In this document: positions 9,016 to 17,152 of the stretch, in pieces | How the letters are laid out: every line of letters starts with the position of its first letter | Numbering within the stretch: position 1 is the stretch's first letter | Made by a program: the position numbers and the translations under genes | The notes under the pieces: generated by a model | The model's input: the letters and a program-made list of their open reading frames with translations, nothing else | What the model was told of the DNA's origin: nothing | Database searches by the model: none | Source: an uncultured bacterium | GTDB lineage: Bacteria; Nitrospirota; Thermodesulfovibrionia; Thermodesulfovibrionales; CALJEL01 | Assembly (NCBI GenBank): GCA_938074335.1 | Contig: CALJEL010000067.1 | Coordinates: forward strand, 1 to 48,096 | Reading direction: 5' to 3' | Length of the DNA: 48,096 bases

Positions 9016-10058
9016 TAGGTCTTAGAAAAATAAAACCCGCCAACAGAGATAATGTAAGAAGGCAGCTTTACCTGGCTGCTGGGTTGCTCCTCTGCCTATT
9101 TATATTCTCTATCCTTACTTCCTGTGAGAGAGGGCATCTCCTGAGAAAGACCACAATACTGATGGATACCATTGTTACCATTACGGTGGTGAGCGATTCA
9201 AGGTTGGCTGCAGAGGAGGCAATTGAGCATGTCTTCAAAGAATTAAAAAGGCTTGAGGATAGTTTTAATTTTTACTCAGAAGAAAGTGAACTATCTATGA
9301 TCAATAGAAATGCAGGTATCAGACCTGTGAAGGTCTCAGAGGATATGATGGATATCTTAAAAAAGGCCATATATGTATCTCAGCTTACAGGGGGTGCCTT
9401 TGATATTACAACAGGTCCTATTACAAGGCTGTGGGATTTTCATAAAAAGGATATTCCTGATGAACGGAAGATCAGAGAGGCGCTCAGGCTTGTGGGTTAT
9501 AAAAATATTATTATCAATGAAAGGAATTCCACTGTTTTTTTAAAGAAAAAGGGCATGCTCATAGACCTTGGTGGTATAGCAAAAGGCTATGGTGCTGACA
9601 GGGCTATTGAGATATTGAAGGCAAAGGGCATGAAGGCAGCCCTTGTAGCCATTGCAGGAGATATAAGGGCCTATGGATTTAAAAATAATGGTAGTCCCTG
9701 GATCATAGGTATCAGAGCCCCCAGGGGTAAAGGAGATGATGACCTGATAGCAACATTGCCCTTAAAGGACTCTGCCATTTCTACATCAGGAGACTACGAA
9801 AGATTTTTTATAAAGGATGGAAAAAGATACCATCATATCCTTAATCCAGTGACAGGTTATCCAGCTGACTCCACAGGAGGGGTCTCTGTTATAGCAGATG
9901 CTGGTTATCTCACTGATAGTTTAGCAACAGGGGTCTTCGTGCTGGGACCTGAAAAGGGAATAGACCTCCTCAGAAAGCTTAATTTAAAGGGTTTGTTTAT
10001 CACTGAAGATGGTAAGAGGTTCTCTACAGGTGATATTAATGGCATCAGGTTTAAATAG
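9012..10058 (+). CDS. apbE: ApbE family FAD:protein FMN transferase (lipoprotein)
   Basis: A 348-residue flavinyltransferase that moves FMN from FAD to a Thr in extracytoplasmic target proteins. The N-terminus has a hydrophobic segment ending in a lipobox (SILTSC, Cys38), so it should be anchored on the outer side of the membrane. ApbE features follow: MDTIVTITV, SELSMINRN, GAFDITTGPI, DLGGIAKGYGAD (FAD/Mg region), GDIRAYG, and the late DSAISTSGDYERFF and YHHILNPVTGYPADS motifs. The start overlaps uvrA's stop (ATGA) and the next gene begins inside its end, so the genes are co-transcribed. A possible substrate in this window is the FMN-binding protein at 23291, which carries a DGISRATVS flavinylation-type motif. 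Confidence 0.93.
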   Translation: MIGLRKIKPANRDNVRRQLYLAAGLLLCLFIFSILTSCERGHLLRKTTILMDTIVTITVVSDSRLAAEEAIEHVFKELKRLEDSFNFYSEESELSMINRNAGIRPVKVSEDMMDILKKAIYVSQLTGGAFDITTGPITRLWDFHKKDIPDERKIREALRLVGYKNIIINERNSTVFLKKKGMLIDLGGIAKGYGADRAIEILKAKGMKAALVAIAGDIRAYGFKNNGSPWIIGIRAPRGKGDDDLIATLPLKDSAISTSGDYERFFIKDGKRYHHILNPVTGYPADSTGGVSVIADAGYLTDSLATGVFVLGPEKGIDLLRKLNLKGLFITEDGKRFSTGDINGIRFK

Positions 10059-10413
10059 AAAGGCCTTTTCTATATTTGATGGAGTTCTTATTAGCTCTTT
10101 GCTCATTATCTCGATTTCAGGTTTTGTATTTATGGATAGATTCTTATCTGATAGTGACTCTGTAAGGGTTGAGGTGGAGGGAAGGCTTCACGGAGTTTAT
10201 CCAATCTCTGAAAACAGACTTCTCACTGTTCATGGTCCCCTGGGTGATACAGTGATAGAGATTAAGAACAGGAGTGTGAGGGTTGTTAGCTCTGCCTGTC
10301 CAAATAAGCTCTGTGTCCATCAGGGATTTATAAAGAGGGGGAGCATAATATGTCTTCCAAACAGGGTTGTTATAACCATTGGAGTAAGCTCTGTAGATGC
10401 AATTACAGGATAA
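10039..10413 (+). CDS. NusG domain II-like extracytoplasmic protein
   Basis: A protein of about 124 residues starting MASGLNRKAFS. An alternative ATG at 10009 would overlap apbE by 50 bp, so the inner start is chosen, although it still overlaps by 20 bp. One N-terminal transmembrane helix (about 14-33) precedes a small beta-rich domain ending with SSACPNKLCVHQGFIKRGSIICLPNRVVI, the CP-x-CVxxG-x-ICLPN signature of the stand-alone NusG domain II family. This family is not a transcription factor. It is usually found next to a Gx transporter and ApbE or RnfG-type genes, which is exactly the arrangement here, suggesting a role in flavin or quinone-linked extracytoplasmic redox. Function is unproven. 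Confidence 0.8.
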   Translation: MASGLNRKAFSIFDGVLISSLLIISISGFVFMDRFLSDSDSVRVEVEGRLHGVYPISENRLLTVHGPLGDTVIEIKNRSVRVVSSACPNKLCVHQGFIKRGSIICLPNRVVITIGVSSVDAITG

Positions 10414-10900
10414 GCAGAGGATAGCTGTTCTTAGTGCCATTGCCATAGCAATTCACAGTATAGAGAACCTGATCCCCATGCCTCTGCCATGGTTAAGACT
10501 CGGGCTATCAAATATCATTACATTAATTGCCTTTTTATTAGGTGGATTAAGGATTGCCTTTCTAATCACACTCATAAGGGTCACTGTCTCATCCATGCTC
10601 ATAGGGACATTCCCCGGCCCTGCCTTTATATTGAGCCTCTCAGGGGGGATAAGCGGGATTGCAGGGCTGTGGCTTTCAAGTATAATCCCGGTTCTGGGGA
10701 TAACAGGATTGAGTGTTATAGCAGCACTCTTTAACATCTCCGGTCAGCTTATTGTTGCCTATTTTTTATTCATTAAAAGACCAGAGGCAGTACTTGTGAT
10801 TGCGCCCTTTCTGATCCTTCTTTCCACCACTACAGGCACGCTCAATGGCTTCATATCAGCAGGTGTGTTAAAAAGGATAAATAATAAAGGTGTGGTATAA
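10397..10900 (+). CDS. Gx transporter family membrane protein (HepI-like)
   Basis: A 167-residue protein with about five hydrophobic helices. The sequence IENLIPMPLPWLRLGLSNI followed by TLIRVTVSSMLIGTFPGP and FILSLSGGISGI are family hallmarks of the Gx transporter group, often annotated as heptaprenyl diphosphate synthase component I. The substrate is not established. The start overlaps the NusG-II gene by 17 bp, so the ApbE/NusG-II/Gx trio is one transcription unit, and gspC begins 6 bp after its stop. Its consistent company with ApbE suggests supply of a flavin or isoprenoid-related compound, but that is inference. Confidence 0.82.
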   Translation: MQLQDKQRIAVLSAIAIAIHSIENLIPMPLPWLRLGLSNIITLIAFLLGGLRIAFLITLIRVTVSSMLIGTFPGPAFILSLSGGISGIAGLWLSSIIPVLGITGLSVIAALFNISGQLIVAYFLFIKRPEAVLVIAPFLILLSTTTGTLNGFISAGVLKRINNKGVV

Positions 10901-10906
10901 TTTTAT

Positions 10907-11767
10907 ATGTTTTATTCTATCCTTTTAAAGATACTGAGATGGATAAATCCGCTCCTTGTAATAGTTCTTTCCCTTTGTATCTTTTATTTAATAAGGGTCT
11001 TGATCTTTCCCGTTGAGGTTAAGGTTGATGCAAAGGCTGAGCAGCTTAAAACCTCCATGCAGAGGATTTATTCCATTGATCACTATGCACGTCTTCTTAA
11101 GGAGAATCCTTTTGGGATAAAGGGTGAGTTCAGGGTCTTAACAAGGTCAGAGGGTTCACAGACTGATAACGCCATTACACTGATCGGGACTGTATCAGGA
11201 GGAGATTATAATTATGCAATAGTGGCTGATTCAGCGGGTAAACAGGAGATATTTAAGAAAGGTCAGGATATTTATGGTATCGGAAGGCTCAGGGCTGTAT
11301 ATAAGGACAGAATTATCATAAAGACCCCTTCAGGTGACAGGGTCTATGAGATTGCTGATGTGATAATCAGAGAGGTGAATGCCCCGAGGCAAGAGGCAAT
11401 AAAGGATTCAGGATTTAGACCTATGTCAGGTGCAGGAAGATTATCTCAGAATGTCTTTACAATCAGCTCAGAGGCATTGAGACAGGCCATAGAGAATCCG
11501 AGGGAGATTCTGACTGACGCAAGGTTTGTTCCCAATATCATTGATGGAAGGCAGGAAGGTTTTATAGTAAGGGAATTGAAGAAAGGCGGAGTTTATGAAA
11601 GCCTCGGCTTAGAGGATGGAGACATACTTCTCAGGGTGAATGATTTTCCCATAACAGGGCCTGAAAGTGCACTTCAGGCCTTCAATGCCCTTAAGGGAAT
11701 GGACAGGATAGAGCTTGATATAATGAGAAGGGGTCAGAGGATAAGCATGACCTATCAGATCAGATGA
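10907..11767 (+). CDS. gspC: Type II secretion system protein C
   Basis: A 286-residue inner-membrane component that links the inner-membrane platform to the secretin. One N-terminal helix (about residues 12-33) is followed by a periplasmic homology region (LLKENPFGIKGEFRVLT, then LIGTVSGGDYNYAIV and GQDIYGIGRLRAVYKDRI). The C-terminal PDZ domain is about 195-286 (ALRQAIENPREI, KGGVYESLGLEDGDILLRVNDFPI). Length and order match GspC. It sits just upstream of gspD. The 147-bp gap to gspD contains a GGCTTAAGCC palindrome but no convincing terminator. Confidence 0.88.
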   Translation: MFYSILLKILRWINPLLVIVLSLCIFYLIRVLIFPVEVKVDAKAEQLKTSMQRIYSIDHYARLLKENPFGIKGEFRVLTRSEGSQTDNAITLIGTVSGGDYNYAIVADSAGKQEIFKKGQDIYGIGRLRAVYKDRIIIKTPSGDRVYEIADVIIREVNAPRQEAIKDSGFRPMSGAGRLSQNVFTISSEALRQAIENPREILTDARFVPNIIDGRQEGFIVRELKKGGVYESLGLEDGDILLRVNDFPITGPESALQAFNALKGMDRIELDIMRRGQRISMTYQIR

Positions 11768-11914
11768 AGGGCTTAAGCCTTCAGGATGCCTGATTTCAGC
11801 CTTCAGTAACAAGGACTTTACAAAGCTACAGATTTTATTTATCATGTAACAGAAGGTTTTTAACTGAAAGACTGTTTGAGATCGTCAATTTCAGATTGAT
11901 GGGAGGAGGTTGAT

Positions 11915-14104
11915 TTGAGACAGAGGTCAGTTCTATCAGGCTTAAGGCTTACGGTTTTGGTATTTGGTCTGATCTTTAGCCTCTATTCTTTCAACTCTGT
12001 CTATCTTCTTTCAGATGCCTATGCCCAGGAATCTACAAAAAAGATGGTTACCTTTAATTTTGTAGATGTAGAGCTTCCTGTGATCACAAAGTTTATAAGT
12101 GAGATCACAGGAAAGAATTTTATATTTGATGAGAGGGTTAAAGGTAAGATTACCATTATTGCTCCTTCAAAGATAAGTATGGATCAGGCCTATGACCTGT
12201 TTTTATCTGTCCTTGAGCTCAAGGGATTTACAGTGGTTCCATCAGGAGTAGATGCCTTCAAGATTATCCCCCTTTCTGAGGCAAAACAGAAGGGCATACC
12301 CATTATTAAAGAACCTGTGAAGGTAAATGAAGGTTATATTGTGAGACTCATACCCCTTAAATACATTACCTCTGAGGAGGCACAGAGATTTCTTCAGCCC
12401 ATGATATCAAGGGATGGATATATCTCTTCCTTTGGGCCAGGGAATTTCATAATGGTTGTTGACTCAGGAATGAATATTGAGAAGATCCTTTCTCTCCTTG
12501 AACTCATTGACCAGCCTTCAAAGGAGCTGGAGCCAGAGATTGTTTTTTTAAGATATGCCTCCTCTGATCAGGTTGCAAGAATAATAAATGAGGGCTTCGG
12601 AAGATTAAAGACCCGTGCCCCTGGAGGTCCACAGGTTCAGCAGTTCTGGGTTGCCTCTGAGCCAAGGCTCAATGCCCTGATAATCTTTGGTGAAAGGGAT
12701 ACAAAAGAGGCTATAAAAAAGCTCATAGCTCTTCTTGATGTCCAGCCAGAAGGAGCAAAGGGAAGGATAAATGTTTATTTCCTTGAGAATGCCGATGCAG
12801 AGGAACTTGCAAAGGTCCTTGATGGGATAATAAAGGGTTTTGCTCAGAGACAACAACCACCAGGGGGTCAGGCCCCTCCTATATTTGAATCTCCTTTGGG
12901 TATAACCATCTCTCCTGATAAGGCTACTAACAGTCTTGTTATAGTTGCATCAAGTGCTGATTATCAGAATCTTGTTGAGGTTATAAAACAGCTTGACAAA
13001 AAGCGAAAGCAGGTCTTTGTTGAGGCCATGATCGTGGAGGCCTCTATTGATAAACTTCAGGAACTCGGTTCGAGGTGGCGTGTAATAGGAAGAAAGGATG
13101 GAGAGCCCATTGCTATTGGTGGATTCGGTACTGTTGATACATCCACCCTTTACAATATAGTGACAGGTCTGAGCGGATTAAGCGCAGGTGGTATGGGGAA
13201 TTTCCTTGATATACCCATAACAGTGATAAAACCTGATGGCACTGCTCAGGTAACAACACTTACAGTACCAGGGTTTGCTGCCCTTTTCAACCTTGATATG
13301 TTCAGGGATAGTGTGAATGTCCTTTCTACACCAAGGATACTTACCTCTGATAATAAAGAGGCAGAGATCGTGGTTGGTGAAAATGTACCCTTTATATCAA
13401 AGAGGGAGAGGGACCCTGCTGCTCAGAATATCCTTCTGAGCTCCATAGAAAGAAAGGATGTGGGTATTACCCTGAAGATTACACCTCATATTACTGAGGG
13501 CGAGTATGTAAAACTTGATATCTATCAGGAGATATCTGCTGTTAAGAAAGAGGCGAATGCAGATATACTTATTAATATAGGACCCACCACAACCAAGAGA
13601 TCAACAAAGACCACCGTTGTTGTAAAGGATAAACAGACCGTGGTTATAAGCGGTCTCATGCAGGAAAAACACGAAGAGGTTGAAAGAAAGGTCCCCCTTC
13701 TTGGTGATATCCCGATCCTTGGATGGCTTTTTAAGTATAAAGGAGTTCAGAAGGCAAAGACAAATCTCCTTGTCTTCATTACCCCCCATATTATAAGGGA
13801 TGCAGAAGACCTTCAAAGACTTACCTCTGAAAAAGAGAAGGAGTTCTCTCAGGCTAATCAGAGGTATGCTGAAGGAGAGATAATGGTAAAATTCAAGAAG
13901 GAAATAACTGATGAGAGGATAGGTGAGATATTAAAGGAACATAAGCTCACCATTATTGAATACAGTGAAAAGACAGGGCTCTACAGACTGAGACTTCCTG
14001 AAGGCATGCAAGTAAAGGAGGCCTTAGAGGAGTTTTCAAAGATTCCTGAGATAGAGATAGTTGAACCAAATTATGTATTATTTAAGGGAAATAACAGGTA
14101 TTAA
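11915..14104 (+). CDS. gspD: Type II secretion secretin GspD with C-terminal protease-prodomain-like extension
   Basis: The outer-membrane secretin. The start is TTG at 11915, 5 bases after a strong GGGAGGAGG site. After a signal peptide (cleavage near DAYAQE) come N0 (FNFVDVELPVITKFISEITGKN, about 45-115), three N1-N3 repeats (about 140-365) and the secretin core (about 365-640: VFVEAMIVEA, VPFISKRERD, KITPHITEG, VPLLGDIPILGWLFK, LLVFITPHII). Unusually, about 75 more residues follow (EGEIMVKFKKEITDERI to EIEIVEPNYV). These match the pattern of a fervidolysin-type subtilase propeptide: a strand reading xxVKFK, a helix, YRLRLPEG, then the EPNY end. Ordinary secretins end in an S-domain. This tail would face the periplasm and could bind a protease or pilotin-like partner. 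Confidence 0.93.
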   Translation: MRQRSVLSGLRLTVLVFGLIFSLYSFNSVYLLSDAYAQESTKKMVTFNFVDVELPVITKFISEITGKNFIFDERVKGKITIIAPSKISMDQAYDLFLSVLELKGFTVVPSGVDAFKIIPLSEAKQKGIPIIKEPVKVNEGYIVRLIPLKYITSEEAQRFLQPMISRDGYISSFGPGNFIMVVDSGMNIEKILSLLELIDQPSKELEPEIVFLRYASSDQVARIINEGFGRLKTRAPGGPQVQQFWVASEPRLNALIIFGERDTKEAIKKLIALLDVQPEGAKGRINVYFLENADAEELAKVLDGIIKGFAQRQQPPGGQAPPIFESPLGITISPDKATNSLVIVASSADYQNLVEVIKQLDKKRKQVFVEAMIVEASIDKLQELGSRWRVIGRKDGEPIAIGGFGTVDTSTLYNIVTGLSGLSAGGMGNFLDIPITVIKPDGTAQVTTLTVPGFAALFNLDMFRDSVNVLSTPRILTSDNKEAEIVVGENVPFISKRERDPAAQNILLSSIERKDVGITLKITPHITEGEYVKLDIYQEISAVKKEANADILINIGPTTTKRSTKTTVVVKDKQTVVISGLMQEKHEEVERKVPLLGDIPILGWLFKYKGVQKAKTNLLVFITPHIIRDAEDLQRLTSEKEKEFSQANQRYAEGEIMVKFKKEITDERIGEILKEHKLTIIEYSEKTGLYRLRLPEGMQVKEALEEFSKIPEIEIVEPNYVLFKGNNRY

Positions 14105-14110
14105 CTTTTC

Positions 14111-14138
14111 TTGACAGGGCTTATAGTTTCATTATAAC
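14111..14138 (+). promoter_or_regulatory. Sigma70-type promoter of the Uma2 gene
   Basis: A perfect -35 box TTGACA (14111-14116) and a near-consensus -10 box TATAAC (14133-14138) are separated by 16 bp. The expected transcription start is about 7 bases on, at or next to the ATG at 14146, and no Shine-Dalgarno sequence fits in between. This predicts a leaderless or nearly leaderless mRNA for the Uma2-like gene, and extra transcription of gspE. Confidence 0.6.
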
Positions 14139-14145
14139 ATTAGTC

Positions 14146-14697
14146 ATGAGAGAGACACTTCTTGAGAAGAAAAAAAGCTCCTTTATGGACAGGGCCTTTG
14201 ACCTCACGGAGATTATTAATGGAGAGGGATATATGGCACCCTGCCATTTCAGTAATCATCAGGTAATCCTGGCACGGTTATATAACCTCTTTTATCAATT
14301 CATTTCAAGGAGCAAGATAGGTGAGATATTCCTATCACCACTTGATGTACTCCTTGAAGAAGGCGTTAACAGGTTTCAGCCTGATCTTATATTTATAAAA
14401 AAGGAGAATCTTCATATTGTAAAGGAATGGATCAGGGGTGTGCCTGATCTTGTTGTAGAGGTAGTATCACAGAACTCCCTTACCCTTGATAGTGTAATAA
14501 AAAAAGAAATCTATGAGAGATATGGTGTAAAGGAGTTCTGGCTTGTCTTTCAAGAGGAAAAGGTCATTCAGGTTTATATAAATGATAATGGAAGATACAG
14601 GCTTTTTAGCTACGCAGAGCAGAAGGGATCTGTAAGGTCGCAAATTCTTGATGGTCTTGAGATTAATATAGAAGAGATATTTGGGAACAGTTATTAA
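14146..14697 (+). CDS. Uma2 family (DUF820) PD-(D/E)XK endonuclease-like protein
   Basis: A 183-residue cytosolic protein of the Uma2/DUF820 restriction-endonuclease-like fold. The pattern fits: NHQVILARLYNLF helix, then LSPLDVLLEEGVNRFQPDLIFI (catalytic Asp), VPDLVVEVVS (catalytic Glu of the ExK-type strand), KKEIYERYGVKEFWLVF, and C-terminal strands. Members are highly multiplied in cyanobacteria, Chloroflexi and Nitrospirota. Their function is unsettled, with nuclease activity proposed. It is inserted between gspD and gspE, carries its own promoter, lacks a ribosome binding site, and its stop overlaps the gspE start. Its position suggests a cargo insertion in the secretion operon rather than a secretion role. 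Confidence 0.85.
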   Translation: MRETLLEKKKSSFMDRAFDLTEIINGEGYMAPCHFSNHQVILARLYNLFYQFISRSKIGEIFLSPLDVLLEEGVNRFQPDLIFIKKENLHIVKEWIRGVPDLVVEVVSQNSLTLDSVIKKEIYERYGVKEFWLVFQEEKVIQVYINDNGRYRLFSYAEQKGSVRSQILDGLEINIEEIFGNSY

Positions 14698-16202
14698 TGA
14701 AATCAGAAGAACTCTCTGCTGACCTGGCACTCCTCAGGGAAATACCCATTACCTTTTCAAAGGCAAATCTTGTTTTGCCTTTAAGGATATCTGATGGTGA
14801 ACTCATAGGTCTTGTATCTGATGAAAACGGTATCTTAAGTCTTTCTGAGATCGCAAGGCAAAAGGGTCTTAAGCCATCCTTTGTTATGGTCTCAAAGGAT
14901 GAACTCCTTGATGCCATAGGAAGGTCTTATGGCCAGCTTGGCTCAGCAGAGGAGGTCATGGAGACCATCAGCGGTGAAGACCTTAGCTCTGTTGCAAGTG
15001 AATTTGAAAGACCAAAAGACCTGCTTGAGCTTACAGAGGATGCACCCATAATAAGGCTTCTTAATGCAGTGCTCCAGCAGGCAGTAAAAGAGCGGGCAAG
15101 TGATATACATATTGAACCCTACGAAAAGGAACTGGAGATTAGATTCAGGATAGATGGAGTCCTTACAAAGGTCCTCAGCCCTCCAAAGCTAATACAGGAT
15201 GCCCTTGTTACAAGGGTAAAGGTAATGGCAGCCCTTGATATTGCAGAAAAGAGACTGCCCCAGGATGGAAGGATAAGGCTTCTTATTGGTGGAAGGGATA
15301 TTGATATCAGGGTTTCCATCATACCTACAGTCTACGGAGAGAGGGTGGTGCTGAGACTCCTTGACAGGGCGCAGGGTGTAAAAGGACTTCATGAGGTGGG
15401 TCTTGAGGAGGATGATCAGAGATTGATGGAGGAGCTTCTTTCTCGGACAAATGGTATACTGCTTGTAACAGGTCCTACAGGAAGTGGAAAGACAACCACA
15501 CTCTATGCCTGCCTGAATAAGATATATTCAGTAACAAAAAATATTATTACCATAGAGGATCCTGTTGAATACCAGCTCAAGGGTATAGGCCAGATACAGG
15601 TGGCTCCAAAGATCGGCCTAAGCTTTGCAAGTGGTCTGAGGTCAATACTGAGGCAGGACCCTGATGTAATAATGGTTGGTGAGATCAGAGACCTTGAGAC
15701 AGCAGAGATAGCAATACAGGCATCCCTTACAGGGCATCTTGTGTTAAGCACCCTGCATACAAATGATGCACCCTCTGCACTGACAAGGCTCCTGGATATG
15801 GGTATAGAGCCCTATCTGCTTGCCTCATCCATTACAGGCATTATTGCTCAGAGGCTTGTAAGAACTGTCTGTCCTCGCTGTAAGATCTCCTATGAACCAT
15901 CTGAGACTGAGAAGGCTTATTTTGAAGCTCAATCCTCTCAGGTATCTTATCTTGCAAAGGGAACAGGTTGTGACAGGTGTAAGAACACAGGATATTATGG
16001 AAGGACAGGCATCTTTGAGCTTCTTGTTATTGATAATGAGATAAGGCAGATGATATCAAGAAAGGCAGATAGCCAGGCAATAAAACAATATGCTGTAAAA
16101 AAAGGCATGAAGACCCTGCGGGTTGATGGTCTCAGGAAGGTCCTTAAAGGTATTACAACCCTTGAGGAGGTGCTCAGGGTAACACAGAAGGAGGTGATTT
16201 AA
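14697..16202 (+). CDS. gspE: Type II secretion ATPase GspE
   Basis: The hexameric cytoplasmic ATPase that powers the secretion pseudopilus. The 501 residues comprise an N1-type domain (about 1-110), the N2 domain (ASDIHIEPYEKELEIRFRIDG, about 125-230), the Walker A motif GPTGSGKTTTLY, Asp box TIEDPVEYQ, Walker B region DPDVIMVGEIRD, His box TGHLVLSTLHTND, and a tetracysteine zinc motif (CPRCKISY and CDRCKNTGYYGR) in the C-terminal domain. All key residues of secretion ATPases are present. The ATG at 14697 overlaps the Uma2 stop. No gspF or pseudopilin genes follow; the next gene is convergent and overlaps by 4 bp, so the rest of the system must be elsewhere. Confidence 0.92.
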   Translation: MKSEELSADLALLREIPITFSKANLVLPLRISDGELIGLVSDENGILSLSEIARQKGLKPSFVMVSKDELLDAIGRSYGQLGSAEEVMETISGEDLSSVASEFERPKDLLELTEDAPIIRLLNAVLQQAVKERASDIHIEPYEKELEIRFRIDGVLTKVLSPPKLIQDALVTRVKVMAALDIAEKRLPQDGRIRLLIGGRDIDIRVSIIPTVYGERVVLRLLDRAQGVKGLHEVGLEEDDQRLMEELLSRTNGILLVTGPTGSGKTTTLYACLNKIYSVTKNIITIEDPVEYQLKGIGQIQVAPKIGLSFASGLRSILRQDPDVIMVGEIRDLETAEIAIQASLTGHLVLSTLHTNDAPSALTRLLDMGIEPYLLASSITGIIAQRLVRTVCPRCKISYEPSETEKAYFEAQSSQVSYLAKGTGCDRCKNTGYYGRTGIFELLVIDNEIRQMISRKADSQAIKQYAVKKGMKTLRVDGLRKVLKGITTLEEVLRVTQKEVI

Positions 16203-17152
16203 AAGAATATACCCTTTTTCTCCAGCCTTGCCTTGCCAAGGATATCATATACGGTTCTTAACTGAATCATCATCTCCCTCTGGGATTTACTGAGATCTGC
16301 AAGGGTCTTCTGTATCAGATTTATCTGGGCATCTATGTTCCTTGATAAGGGTTCTTCTTTTTTATCCAGCTGTTCATGAAAGGTCCTTTCAAGCCTCTCC
16401 ATTCTTTCACCAAGCTTTGTCAGTTCTCTATAGAGATCTTCAATCCTCTCTGAAAGGTTTTGAAGTAATGACTCGCCTATTTCTTTGACAGGCATCGCCA
16501 TAATCTCTTTTTCTTTTACCTGTTGAACAGTTATTTCTTCTTTCTGTTCTTCTTTTAAATCTATACTGTATTTCCTGGAAAGATTTTTTAAGAGTAACTT
16601 TGTTACCGCCTGAAAGGTTTCCTTTACACCTGTTCCATTTATTGCAATTGCCTCTATATAGGGATACCATTTATGATTAAGGTCATTATTGAGTTCCTGA
16701 ATTGAAAGGATATCCTCAAGGTCCCTTTTATTGTACTGAAGGACAACAGGTATATCATCAGGATCAATGTTATTTTCTATGAGATTTTCCCTCATGTTCT
16801 GAAGGCTTTCTATATTCTGTTCTTTCATTGTACGCTGGGAGTCTGCCACAAAGACAACTGCATCAGCACCCTTCAGGACAAGTTTTCTTGTGGAATTGTA
16901 TCTAACCTGACCCGGTACTGTATAGAGCTGAAATCTCAGGGTAAAGTCCTTTATCTTCCCCAGTTCTACAGGAAGAAAATCAAAGAAGAGGGTCCTGTCT
17001 GCCTCTGTTGAGAGGGATATTAGTTTGCCCACGGATTCAGGTGAAAAGGATTTATGAAGGACCTCAAGGTTAGTGGTCTTGCCGCTTAAACCCGGACCAT
17101 AGTAGACAATCTTCAGGATTATCTCTTTGGTGGCATAATTAAAGAGGGCCAT
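16199..17152 (-). CDS. MglA-family small GTPase with C-terminal coiled coil
   Basis: A 317-residue protein. Residues 1-195 form a Ras-like GTPase of the bacterial MglA type: P-loop GPGLSGKTTN (19-28), a switch-II TVPGQVRYNSTRKLV containing the MglA-style PGQ instead of a longer insert, NKRD base-recognition motif, and an AINGTGV G5 region. Residues about 200-310 are Glu/Lys-rich coiled coils (NLSERIEDLYRELTKLGERMERLERTF). MglA proteins act as polarity switches in gliding and pilus-driven motility. The appended coiled coil is a plausible effector or localisation domain. The ATG overlaps the stop of the GGDEF gene, so regulator and GTPase are co-translated; no MglB-type GAP is adjacent. The 3' end overlaps gspE by 4 bp. 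Confidence 0.88.
   Translation of the reverse strand: MALFNYATKEIILKIVYYGPGLSGKTTNLEVLHKSFSPESVGKLISLSTEADRTLFFDFLPVELGKIKDFTLRFQLYTVPGQVRYNSTRKLVLKGADAVVFVADSQRTMKEQNIESLQNMRENLIENNIDPDDIPVVLQYNKRDLEDILSIQELNNDLNHKWYPYIEAIAINGTGVKETFQAVTKLLLKNLSRKYSIDLKEEQKEEITVQQVKEKEIMAMPVKEIGESLLQNLSERIEDLYRELTKLGERMERLERTFHEQLDKKEEPLSRNIDAQINLIQKTLADLSKSQREMMIQLRTVYDILGKARLEKKGIFF

Noticed and set aside
11768-11914. Terminator or riboswitch in the gspC-gspD gap
   Set aside because: A GGCTTAAGCC palindrome is present, but there is no T run and no recognised aptamer core.
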